From contig OX422210.1 of the NCBI GenBank assembly GCA_949130495.1, forward strand, positions 190,573,619 through 190,637,618: a DNA stretch of 64,000 bases, in the 5' to 3' direction. Every line of letters begins with the position of its first letter. Position 1 is the first letter of the stretch. The translations under genes were made by a program, and so were the position numbers. Positions 35,644 through 45,492 of the stretch are shown one piece after another. This stretch comes from Sambucus nigra. Taxonomy: Eukaryota; Streptophyta; Magnoliopsida; Dipsacales; Adoxaceae. The notes below the pieces were generated by a model. It was not told the DNA's origin, searched no databases, and saw only the letters and a program-made list of their open reading frames with translations.

Positions 35644-37294
35644 TGAAAAAAAACGCGGTTGGATCCCCGGTGATTAATTTATCAAAAATTAAAATATAAT
35701 TTCCTTTTAAATAAATGCGGAAGCGTTGAAATGGTTTTAACTTTCAAATATAACAACAAGTTTTAATTTCTCCAAAACGAATTAAAACATAATTCAAGTC
35801 CTAGAATTTGCCTAAGTCATAATTAACAATTACCCAAAGTTAGGCGAAACCAAATTAATGCAAGTGACTAGAATTACACAATTTTTCCCAATATTAAATT
35901 AAAGTCCAATTTTAATATAGTGTGAGAATTAAACCGAATTTTATCTTGAATTAAACCTAAATCATGCGTTCTAAATTTTGTGCAAGATAAAAATAAACAA
36001 TGTCACACTACACCGCGATGTACGAGGAAAAACCCACTAACGGAAAAAACCTCGGGACGGCCCTAGCCTCAAATCCACTAAAAACGGTATTACAAAATAC
36101 AAGACAAAAGACTTACTTCCTAAACTCGAACCCTCTCAAGCCATGATGCTCGTTCTTGTATCAACCTCCAATTAGCGGATAACCAACGGAGCTCCACCGT
36201 GGTCTCGGAATTCATCGATCGGGCAATTAGGCACACCGTCACCCTAACATGGAGCCTTTCTCCAAATGGGTAGAATCTCAACAAAAGTCTTCTTTGTGAT
36301 GGGGTGTAGAAGCAAACCCGAAATGTCTCTTGAATTCGGTAGAGAAAACCGGTGCCAAAAACTCCAAGCAATTGATATAAATATAGAAACTTGGATAAAC
36401 AATTGTTGGGTGTAAACTAGAGTGTGTATGAATTTTTCATTAAAAATTAACACTCAAAACTTGAACATTTTCCTAAACTAATTTTGCTCTCAAACTCTCT
36501 TTAGGAGATAAACAATGTTGGAAAAGTTGTCTTGGAAAATGTGTTTCCCGCACATAATATTGTATGAAAAAAGTTGGTTGAAAACCAAGTGGAAGAGTGG
36601 GGAAAAACTGCAAAAAACTACCAAATAACTGTTCCCGCTGGAAGTTCGTTCGAACGAACGTGATTCTCGTTCGAACGAGACTTCTAACGAGTGACCAGCC
36701 TAGGCTCGTTAGAAGTTCGTTAGATACCTCGTTAGAACAACCATTCGTTCGAACGACATATCGAACGACCGTCCATTTAGGGTCGTTGGCAAAACTCGTT
36801 CGAACGAACCTGGTTCGAACGACAAAACTCGTTCGAACGAAACAGGTTCGAACGACAAAACTCGTTCGAACGAAATCTGGTTCGAACGAAAAAACTCGTT
36901 CGAACGACATTTCAAACGAATAACCAGAAAGATTGAAAAATTCGATTTTGGCCCAGAAACTTTTATATACTTATATTAAATTTCTAATTGATTCTTTCTG
37001 AAAAATAAAATGCAGTTTTTATTTCACCTAACACCCAATACAAATTGTTCCAAGCTCCTATATACATATAATTACATTCATACCTTGGGAGCATGGAACC
37101 TTAGTTGATGACGTAGAAACGAGGCACGCAAACCGGCATTTTGATGAAGCTTTAAATTCTTTGCCGCTACGTCTTCAACATACACTTCATAGGCTTGAGA
37201 ATATTACAATAAATACTATCCTATGAAAAAATGTTTTTGTCCGAAATTGAGCCAAAACTATAGATGGACTCAATTGGAAATTTGTGTCCTTACA
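35644..37294 (-). repeat. Element D 3' LTR
   Basis: 1651 bp. Contains TTCGAACGA palindromes (36640-36920), a TATA-like ATTATATGTATATAGG on the minus strand near 37060, and the CCCACTAACGGG block at about 36031. Confidence 0.92.
36640..36920 (-). repeat. TCGTTCGAACGA palindrome cluster in the element D 3' LTR
   Basis: Repeats such as CTCGTTCGAACGA and TGGTTCGAACGAC are spaced about 30 bp apart; the copy number differs from the 5' LTR (42055-42300). Downstream of the TATA-like box on the element's strand. Confidence 0.92.
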
Positions 37295-37769
37295 AATCTC
37301 CCCCTTTGGCTATTCCGGGACAAAAACCAAACAAAAATCCTAAAGGGCCGTCAAGCTCTACTAGACTCAAAACATAACCCGCCCAATCTTGACTCAACCC
37401 AAGGATCAAAACGCTTTGCCATAGAAAGATGCCGCTTTAGAATACATCCTGCACACTTAAGCAAACTCATCAAATGCATAGGGAATATCAAAATATTAAA
37501 TGCAATTAATTAATTACTCCCCCTAAATTAATTCTCCCTTAAAACACATGACCTACTTAGAAAGACGTCTCCCCCTAAGATAAATCTCCCTCAAACGAAG
37601 ATATGATAATAATAGGATTAGATACCATTTCTCCCCCTATCATCATTCTCCCCCTTTTTGTTCGGGAATAGGCAAAGGATAAAGAACTAATAAACAGCAT
37701 GTGAAAGCTTAAAGTGATAAGACATGAAAGCATATGGGCAATTAAAGCAAGGCAAAGACAAACAAATAT

Positions 37770-37804
<35 letters not shown>

Positions 37805-39050
37805 TATAAATATACCAATAAGTACGTGCATATATAGATAGATATAAACACACACATGACACAAAATACAATAAGTTTGCACACTCGTATGGCAAAAATG
37901 TGTCATATGGAAACAGAAGTGTAGGGGTGTGAACTAGCAACAATTAAATTCAGACCCAAACACTTAAGAAACGTTCACGGAGTTCTCATTTGATTGCAAA
38001 CTTCATCACAGTTAAATATAACCTCATGTGATAATATAAAGATTGAACTCAATGAACAAACATACACAATGCATACAAGCCTAGCATGATGATGATTCTA
38101 CAAACCAAATAGAGTCATGACATTAAAGACAACTAGGATAAACGGACATTGTGCAAACCGTTGATATACCATCCAATTCTCCCTCAATGAGCATATATAT
38201 TCTTTTGTTTTTGAATGAATATATCATACAAACATAGGCCTTGGCAATTGCTTTTTGTTTAATGCCAAATATTCTGTTTTTAGGCCTTTGGATCACGTAT
38301 TTCTTTTAGATCCAATCAACGGTGGCTTACTATCGCAAAGGATTTTATTCATCCTTTCGGAGCCCTTCCCCGTGCATATATGAATTTATCATGTTTTCAT
38401 TTTTCACACAAATCTCACATGCAACGAATTTTGACATGCACTAGTCCTCCTAGGTCATAGATATGTAGATGACTAGATTGATAGGAGAACACCTCAAAAG
38501 CTCAAATATAACATGTGACATTAAGATTTCAAAAGAGCTCGTGCATGTGTGAATAGAGGCATATGAAAATAGAATCCATTTAATCAATACAAAATCCAAC
38601 TACTCCATATAAAATATGGTAAAGAACATTTTAAGGATTGAAAATCTAAAACAAAAGTTCTAGCCACATGGAATCGTAAACGATAGGATTCAAACACAAA
38701 TATATGCCACATAAAGTGTGTCAAACAAAAATACACACAAAACAAAATCTTTTTGAGTTTTTAACATTTTTAATCAAAAATAAATATTTACTCAAAAGAA
38801 TAAACAAAAATCATTTGTATTTTTCATTAAGCATAAATGAAATATATAAAACACAAATGATAAACAAAAACTCTTTTTATATTATGCAGTCAATTCAAAC
38901 ACAAAATAGAATACAAAAAGATAAACAAGTCATAGTTTCTAGCATATGATATGAAATGGGCAATGACTAGAAAATGACTAAACAAGCATACATTTAGCAT
39001 ATGAATATGGCATGAAGTACAAAAGCTAAAGTATGCAAACACTAACACAT
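37295..39050 (-). other. Element D 3' noncoding region
   Basis: On the minus strand: the purine tract next to the LTR (37295-37307), further tracts at 37517-37527, 37570-37576 and 37630-37662, and a short (TA)n at 37773-37803. No pol gene: the stop of gag (39051) is followed only by AT-rich noncoding DNA. Confidence 0.85.
38319..38373 (-). other. Conserved stem-loop segment (copy in element D)
   Basis: On the minus strand: ACGGGGAAGGGCTCC, inner stem CGAAAGGAT / ATCCTTTGCG with one bulge, then AAGCCACCGT. Outer stems ACGG / CCGT and GGCT / AGCC. Best-preserved copy, in the youngest element. Confidence 0.7.
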
Positions 39051-41003
39051 TCATCCTTTAGATTTAGCAAAGGAGGAAGGATGTGAAAGTAAATGAGAAT
39101 CAAAATCCCTATTTTGTAAGGCAACCAAGTCGGATTTCCTAACCCAAATTAATGAAGAATTACTATCTTGGGGTGTAGAAACATTAGCTATCGTGGTTAC
39201 TTTACTATGGGATTTTCTATGAATTCGTTTAAGATCTAAACAAAATTTCCTAAGATGACCTTGTCGACCACAATGTGTACAAGTAAGAATATGTCGAAAA
39301 GATTTATCTAAGGAGTGATCATTAAATGCATTCCTAGAAGATTCTCCTAAAACATTGGTTTTGACTTTAGGGTTAAAATCATTACAAGAATTGAAGCCTA
39401 AACCAAAAGTGTCATTTTTAATTTGGATCGTTCCTAACATTTTATCTAGTTTTTCCGAACGACACTCCAAATCAAATTTGACATTACTAGAATCTTTTAA
39501 TTTATTTTCCAATTCTAAAATTTTAGATTCTAGTAAAACATTTCGCTCTTCAAAAGCAAGAAGCTCCTTTTTCAAGGATTCCATTAAACCCCTAAGGCTA
39601 TCTCTTTCGCCTTCTACATAATCAAGCTTCTCTTGAAGAGTCCTCACATGTGTCCTAAGGTCTTCTATTAAGGCACTATCATCAACGACCTTGACACTCT
39701 TTCTTAAACAAGCTACTAACTTCAAATTAGTTCTTTTCAAATTAATAGATTCTTTATATAATTCATGAAAAGCATTTTGAAGTTCACTCACATCGACCTC
39801 TTCTTCATTTTCACTCTCTTCTTCACTCTCACTATCATTAAAAACAAGGGAATCATGAACAATGACCTTGGAAGTGGCATGTGCAATCGTGTCATCAATC
39901 GATGAGTTCTCATTATCACTCACATGACTAGCCATAAAAGCCACAAATTTTTTCTTAGTTGGGGAATCGGGCTTTTCTTCCTTATCACTATCACTAAGGG
40001 TTGCATTATATGAAATAGGACGCTTACCATCTTTCCTTAGTTTAGTGGGGCACTCATCAGCCCTATGGCCATAACCTTCACAACCAAAACATTTATTAGA
40101 CTCGTCCCTATCAATGTTTTCATTACTAGGTTTAGGGATCTTCTCGGCTTTAGAAACCTTCTCGCTTTTATCATGTTTAGAAGAATCAAATTTCTTAAAA
40201 TCATTTTTAACTTTATCTTTGTTAAATTTAAGAAATTTTTTAAATTTACGAGCAAACAAAGCCATGTCTTCCGAGTCACTATCACTATCGCTCTCTACTA
40301 CTTGTTTGACCTCTTTTCGAGCTTTTAAAGCAACACCCTTTTCAATTTTCTTTTCAGTTTTAGAGGGAAACATATCCAGTTCATAGGTTTGTAAATCACC
40401 TACAAGCTCTTCTAATTTCGTAGAGGCTAAAGTGGGTAAAGAATTTAAAACAGTCACTTTAGGAATAAATCTATCGGGTAGGGACCTTAAAATTTTCTTT
40501 ACAACACGGTCGTCAGGTATTTTCTCTCCCAAGTTAAAGGATGAATTAACAATGTCAGAAAGTCTAGCATAAAATTTATCAAAAGTTTCTTTTTCATCCA
40601 TTTTGATAGTTTCAAATTGAGTGGTGAGGTTTTGGAGTTTTGAAGCTTTAACGACACTAGTTCCTTCATGAGTTAATTGTAAAATATCCCAAGCTTCTTT
40701 AGCGGTTTCACACGTCATAATACGTCGGAATTCATCCGGTGCGACAGCGCTAAATAAGGCATTTAAACCACGGGAATTAAAATTTGCAAGCTTAAACTCA
40801 TTTTCGGTCCATCTATCGATGGGTTTGGGAACACGTTCATTTTCAATTAGATGAGTTGGTGGGGAGTACCCGGTAACAACAGACATCCAAACACATTCAT
40901 CGATAGATTTAAGTGCCGATTTCATTCGCGTTTTCCAATACGCGTAGTTAGAACCATCAAAAATAGGAAATTTTGAAAATGGGGAAAAATCCATTTTAGC
41001 CAA
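39051..41003 (-). CDS. gag: Gag polyprotein of element D, intact, 650 aa
   Basis: Complete frame from ATG 41003 (39 bp after the PBS) to the stop at 39051. Residues about 8-215 form the Sirevirus DUF4219/UBN2 capsid-like domain (FDGSNYAYWKTRMKSAL, AKEAWDILQLTHEGTSVVK, FDKFYARLSDIVNSSFNLGE, KKILRSLPDRF). Residues 235-290 are Ser/Asp- then Lys-rich. CCHC knuckle 1 is at 305-318 (CFGCEGYGHRADEC). Acidic stretches at 335-402 are followed by a coiled coil at 405-525. CCHC knuckle 2 is at 575-588 (CTHCGRQGHLRKFC). The tail has WVRKSDL at 620-626 and ends SHPSSFAKSKG. Gag assembles particles and binds RNA. No protease follows; any mobilisation would need a partner's pol. This is the only long intact gene in the window. 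Confidence 0.93.
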   Translation of the reverse strand: MAKMDFSPFSKFPIFDGSNYAYWKTRMKSALKSIDECVWMSVVTGYSPPTHLIENERVPKPIDRWTENEFKLANFNSRGLNALFSAVAPDEFRRIMTCETAKEAWDILQLTHEGTSVVKASKLQNLTTQFETIKMDEKETFDKFYARLSDIVNSSFNLGEKIPDDRVVKKILRSLPDRFIPKVTVLNSLPTLASTKLEELVGDLQTYELDMFPSKTEKKIEKGVALKARKEVKQVVESDSDSDSEDMALFARKFKKFLKFNKDKVKNDFKKFDSSKHDKSEKVSKAEKIPKPSNENIDRDESNKCFGCEGYGHRADECPTKLRKDGKRPISYNATLSDSDKEEKPDSPTKKKFVAFMASHVSDNENSSIDDTIAHATSKVIVHDSLVFNDSESEEESENEEEVDVSELQNAFHELYKESINLKRTNLKLVACLRKSVKVVDDSALIEDLRTHVRTLQEKLDYVEGERDSLRGLMESLKKELLAFEERNVLLESKILELENKLKDSSNVKFDLECRSEKLDKMLGTIQIKNDTFGLGFNSCNDFNPKVKTNVLGESSRNAFNDHSLDKSFRHILTCTHCGRQGHLRKFCLDLKRIHRKSHSKVTTIANVSTPQDSNSSLIWVRKSDLVALQNRDFDSHLLSHPSSFAKSKG

Positions 41004-41041
41004 AAATTAAAGGATCTTAACGAAATAATTTATCGTTTTTG

Positions 41042-41053
41042 GCTCTGATACCA
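41042..41053 (-). promoter_or_regulatory. Primer-binding site of element D
   Basis: GCTCTGATACCA (complement of TGGTATCAGAGC), 3 bp from the LTR end at 41057. Confidence 0.93.
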
Positions 41054-41056
41054 ATT

Positions 41057-42673
41057 TGAAAAAAACGCGGTTGGATCCCCGGTGATTAATTTATCACAAA
41101 TTAAAATATAATTTCCTTTTAAATAAATGCGGAAGCGTTGAAATGGTTTTAACTTTCAAATATAACAACAAGTTTTAATTTCTCCAAAACGAATTAAAAC
41201 ATAATTCAAGTCCTAGAATTTGCCTAAGTCATAATTAACAATTACCCTAAGTTAGGCGAAACCAAATTAATGCAAGTGACTAGAATTACACATTTTTTCC
41301 CAATATTAAATTAAAGTCCAATTTTAATATAGTGTGAGAATTAAACCGAATTTTATCTTGAATTAAACCTAAAGCATGCGTTCTAAATTTTATGCAAGAT
41401 AAAAATAAACAATGTCCCACTACACCGCGATGTACGAGGAAAAACCCACTAACGGGAAAAAACCTCGGGACGGCCCTAGCCTCAAATCCACTAAAAACGG
41501 TATTACAAAATACAAGACAAAAGACTTACTTCCTAAACTCGAACCCTCTCAAGCCGTGATGCTCCTTCTTGTATCAACCTCCAATTAGCGGATAACCAAC
41601 GGAGCTCCACCGTGGTCTCGGAATTCATCGATCGGGCAATTAGGCACACCGTCACCCTAACATGGAGCCTTTCTCCAAATGGGTAGAATCTCAACAAAAG
41701 TCTTCTTTGTGATGGGGTGTAGAAGCAAACCCGAAACGTCTCTTGAATTCGGTAGAGAAAACCGGTGCCAAAAACTCCAAGCAATTGATATAAATATAGA
41801 AACTTAGATAAACAATTGTTGGGTGTAAACTAGAGTGTGTATGAATTTTTCATTAAAAATTAACACTCAAAACTTGAACATTTTCCTAAACTAATTTTGC
41901 TCTCAAACTCTCTTTAGGAGATAAACAATGTTGGAAAAGTTGTCTTGGAAAATGTGTTTCCCGCACATAATATTGTATGAAAAAAGTTGGTTGAAAACCA
42001 AGTGGAAGAGTGGGGAAAAACTGCAAAAAACTGCCAAATAACTGTTCCCGCTGGAAGTTCGTTCGAACGAACGTGATTCTTGTTCGAACGAGACTTCTAA
42101 CGAGTGACCAGCCTGGGCTCGTTAGAAGTTCGTTAGATACCTCGTTAGAACGACCATTCGATCGAACGACATATCGAACGACTGTCCAGTTAGGGTCGTT
42201 GGCAAAACTCGTTCGAACGAACCTGGTTCGAACGACAAAACTCGTTCGAACGAAACAGGTTCGAACAAAAAAACTCGTTTGAACGACATTTCAAACGAAC
42301 AACCAGAAAGATTGAAAAATTCGATTTTGGCCCAGAAACTTTTATATACTTATATTAAATTTCTAATTGATTCTTTCTGAAAAATAAAAGGCAGTTTTTA
42401 TTTCACCTAACACCCAATAGAAATTGTTCCAAGCTCCTATATACATATAATTACATTCATACCTTGGGAGCATGGAACCTTAGTTGATGACGTAGAAACG
42501 AGGCACGCAAACCGGCATTTTGATGAAGCTTTAAATTCTTTGCCTCTACGTCTTCAACATACACTTCATAGGCTTGAGAATATTACAATAAATACTATCC
42601 TATGAAAAAATGTTTTTGTCCGGATTTGAGCCAAAACTATATATGGACTCAATTGGAAATTTGTGTCCTTATA
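41057..42673 (-). repeat. Element D 5' LTR
   Basis: 1617 bp, homologous throughout to 35644-37294. Its outer end reads CCTTATA where the other copy has CCTTACA (a C to T change). The palindrome cluster at 42055-42300 is shorter than in the 3' LTR. Confidence 0.92.
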
Positions 42674-42698
42674 AAATCACAATAACTTAGTGCAACAG

Positions 42699-42710
42699 GC
42701 TCTGATACCA
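42699..42710 (-). promoter_or_regulatory. Second primer-binding-site copy in element C
   Basis: GCTCTGATACCAATTTGA occurs here, 94 bp away from the LTR-adjacent copy at 42793. Only the LTR-adjacent one is correctly placed for priming. Confidence 0.8.
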
Positions 42711-42792
42711 ATTTGACGACGTGAGAAGTCAAATTGTATCAAAAAAATAAATCCTTGAAAAATCAAGATCACGCGATAAATTAGCGTAACCC

Positions 42793-42804
42793 GCTCTGAT
42801 ACCA
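42793..42804 (-). promoter_or_regulatory. Primer-binding site of element C
   Basis: GCTCTGATACCA, 3 bp from the 5' LTR boundary at 42808. Confidence 0.93.
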
Positions 42805-42807
42805 ATT

Positions 42808-43957
42808 TGAGAGTGCAGCTACAGCGGAAATATTGCGACTTCTCAAATAAAAACACCAATTTTAATTAAACCCAAATTTTAGTTAAAACCCTAAGACATG
42901 CATCTAGATGATTTATCAAATAAAATATAGCATGCAGGATAAAAACAAACAATTTCAGGAAAAATCCCCCAAAGGGGCAAAACCTTTTATTTTCACTATA
43001 ATTTGTAAGAAAACGGCTTACAATCGGATTACAATGAAAATACAGTGACTAAGAATTACCCTCAGGTATCGGATTCTGTAGTCGGCGGCTGGAAATATCC
43101 CTTTCCAGGAGGGCAGCAATGAATCCACACGCAGCGAACCCACATGAACCTCAGTCCAATCAACAAAGGAAGAACCGCAGCACTCCTCAATGACACGCAG
43201 CCATGAAACTTTGTACAGACTCCCTCAGCAATGGCACGCAGCCCTCGATTGCAAAGATCTCTCCACAAAGATGAACAACAACAGAGTTTGTGTTCTAGGG
43301 TTCCAAAAGATTCACAAAAGTAATTGGGATTTTTGGTGTGAATCAAAAAGAGTCTTGGGACTCAAAAAGGTGAAGACTTAGAGTATTTAGGACTCTGAAA
43401 ATCATCTTGAAAAGTCTTAAAAAATAACTCCCCGAAGTTGGCTTAAATAAGAAAACTTTGAGCCTAAAAAATCTCGAACAGATCTGGCCGAATTTATCCC
43501 AGGCGGACCGGTCCGGCTTGGAGGCGGATCGGTCCGACCTCGGATCGGTTCTTTTAAAAATTGGCTTCTTCGGTTCGCTTTCGGTCCGGGGTTTACTGGA
43601 TTTGCAGCAAGCAGATCGGTCCGGTTGAGGGCGGACCGGTCCGGTTGCGGATCGGTCCGGTAGGGGGCGGACCGGTCCGATTTTCCCAGAAAAATAAAAT
43701 CCTTTTAAAAGCCTCATTTTGCTTTAATTAACTTACTTCTTATTTTTATAAAAAACATTTTATAAAAATTTCCCAATACTAAATATGAACTTTAAGGAAC
43801 GTAAAAACAGAATTTTACCAAGTTCATTCTCGCAGAGGCTATGATGTTGAAGATGCTTTGATATTCGGATCAGTTGATGTAGATGCGATCTTGAGTTTCT
43901 TCAATGGTGTAACGGCGTACGACATACAAATTGATAATGGACAAAAATGTCCTTACA
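42808..43957 (-). repeat. Element C 5' LTR
   Basis: 1150 bp, TGAGAGTGCAGC to TGTCCTTACA. GGACCGGTCC cluster at 43500-43682. Differs from the 3' copy by scattered single-base changes. Confidence 0.92.
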
Positions 43958-44260
43958 AAAGAAGTGATACAATAGCTGAATGCTAAAAGCTCCAACATTA
44001 TCAAAACCCTTTAAGCAATACTGCTCAATTCGTTTAGCTAAATCCTTCGCTTTGGATTCAGTTAGTTAAAGCTGTTGCACATCAAAAGTGCAGTAAATGT
44101 CTTCATAGTAGAAGTAGAAACCAAGTAACCTTTTAGCTCTATCATTGATGCGAACGAGAAAATAAATTTTGTCATCATTAGTACTATTCACTGTCAATGT
44201 GAAAGGTTTTGTATTGTTAAGATCTTCGAACGTGCAAGCAGCAGTTTTGTAGTTGAACAT
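43958..44260 (-). pseudogene. 5' part of a small MULE ORF cut by element C
   Basis: From ATG 44260 (MFNYKTAACTFEDLNNTKPF) through RAKRLLGFYFYYEDIYCTFD, with a TAA at 44068-44066, then KAKDLAKRIEQYCLKGFDNV up to the insertion point. The reading frame continues without change at 31681, on the other side of element C. Total about 130 codons. No family recognised; it may be a separate gene or the first exon of a longer one. Confidence 0.6.
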
Positions 44261-45492
44261 GCCTGATCATACGATTCCTAAACAATAACACAACAATACA
44301 AAATAGTACACTCATAATACACATTAGTACATGGACATTGGATTGAACAAATTGAATTTGAATGTGCGTGTACTTTCTGAATTTTTTGCCTGTACTTTCA
44401 ACAAAATACACGCAAAAAATGAAAAAAGTACACGCAATAAAACTAATTATTACCTAATAACATATCATTCAAATGCAGCTGGCTACTGGACAAAAAACAC
44501 TCCTCAATCTTAAAAACTCATGGAATATCATTCAAATGCCACTGGCGCGGACCAAAATAACATAGGATTGATCAAATATGGATTTGAAATTAATATTTTA
44601 TAGAGTACACGTATAAAACATAAAAGTACACGCATAATGAATTGAGAAATACAATTTCAATGTGCATGTACTCTGTGTATTTTGCGTGTACTTTTGAAAA
44701 GTACACGCAAAATACACATAGTACACGCAACACAGGGCTTGTAGATGTACATATTCTATAGAGTACACGTATAAAACATAAAAGTAAACGCATAATGAAT
44801 TGAGAAATTAATTTTCAATGTGCATGTACTCTGTTTATTTTGCGTGTACTTTTGAAAAGTACACGCAAAATACACATAGTACACGCAACACAGGACTTGT
44901 AGATGTACATATTCCAATCATGTATATATTATCCTAGTCCTTGATAAATCCTCGATAAATGATGTATACAGGAGGAAAAGTACAATGATGAAATACATAT
45001 ATCTAACATGGAAAAAGTGTGTTTTGGAATTAAAATGAGGGAAACAAATATATGATGAAATACATATCATGAAAAAGAAGAATGTGATTTCATCAGTCAA
45101 TATGTCTACAAATTTATACATATGAGAACACAAAATACACAAGGACAAAAAGGTGATAATAGAATGTATACATACTTGTTAGTGCTGTTTGGAAGAATTT
45201 GATTTGGAATGTAAAATGTAGAACTTCAACGATTAAGGTTTGAAAGAAGAGAGTTAGGGTTTTGATCGAAGAGAGTTAGGGTTTTGATCGAAGAGAGTTA
45301 GGATTTTGATCGAAGAGAATTTCTAGAGCTTCGATCAGGAGTATTTATATGTTGTTCTTGACCAAAATTTGATTAAGAAATAAATTCGTTTTGGGGTTTT
45401 GATCGAATAGATGGTACGATTAAGGTTTTGATTCAAGAGAGAATACAGTGTTTTTGGCGCTTCGATTTCTGAATAGTGCGTGTTTGTTTTAA
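44261..45492. other. MULE right subterminal noncoding region
   Basis: GTACACG-type repeats at 44280-44440 and 44600-44910 (including a near-exact repeat of about 150 bp, 44598-44750 versus 44759-44915), a reversed GGTCCGCGCCAG at 44542-44553, and three tandem 22-bp units (GAAGAGAGTTAGGGTTTTGA..) at 45246-45311. No gene. Confidence 0.85.

Larger units (their letters stand above)
35644..42673 (-). mobile_element. Element D: gag-only Sirevirus-like element with intact gag, nested in C
   Basis: LTRs 35644-37294 and 41057-42673; perfect duplication AAATC at 35639-35643 and 42674-42678. PBS complement at 41042-41053. The interior is 3.76 kb with one complete 650-codon gag and no pol. The LTR pair differs mainly by length changes in the palindrome cluster plus scattered substitutions, and nothing is inserted into it, so it is the youngest insertion of this nest. 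The LTR belongs to the same subfamily as A and G. Confidence 0.93.
31682..43957 (-). mobile_element. Element C: gag-only Sirevirus-like element, host of nested element D
   Basis: LTRs at 31682-32832 and 42808-43957. PBS complement at 42793-42804 and purine tract complement at 32833-32844 give minus orientation. The perfect 5-bp target duplication AAAGA is at 31677-31681 and 43958-43962. Element D (35644-42673) sits inside; without it C is about 5.24 kb. The only gene is a decayed Gag-like protein (34454-35618); no pol. The 3' noncoding part aligns with that of element B. Confidence 0.92.

Noticed and set aside
36597..36923. Repetitive frames such as VRTNLVRTTKLVRTK on both strands
   Set aside because: They are translations of the TTCGAACGA palindrome cluster in the LTR; both strands and several frames stay open because the repeat is palindromic.
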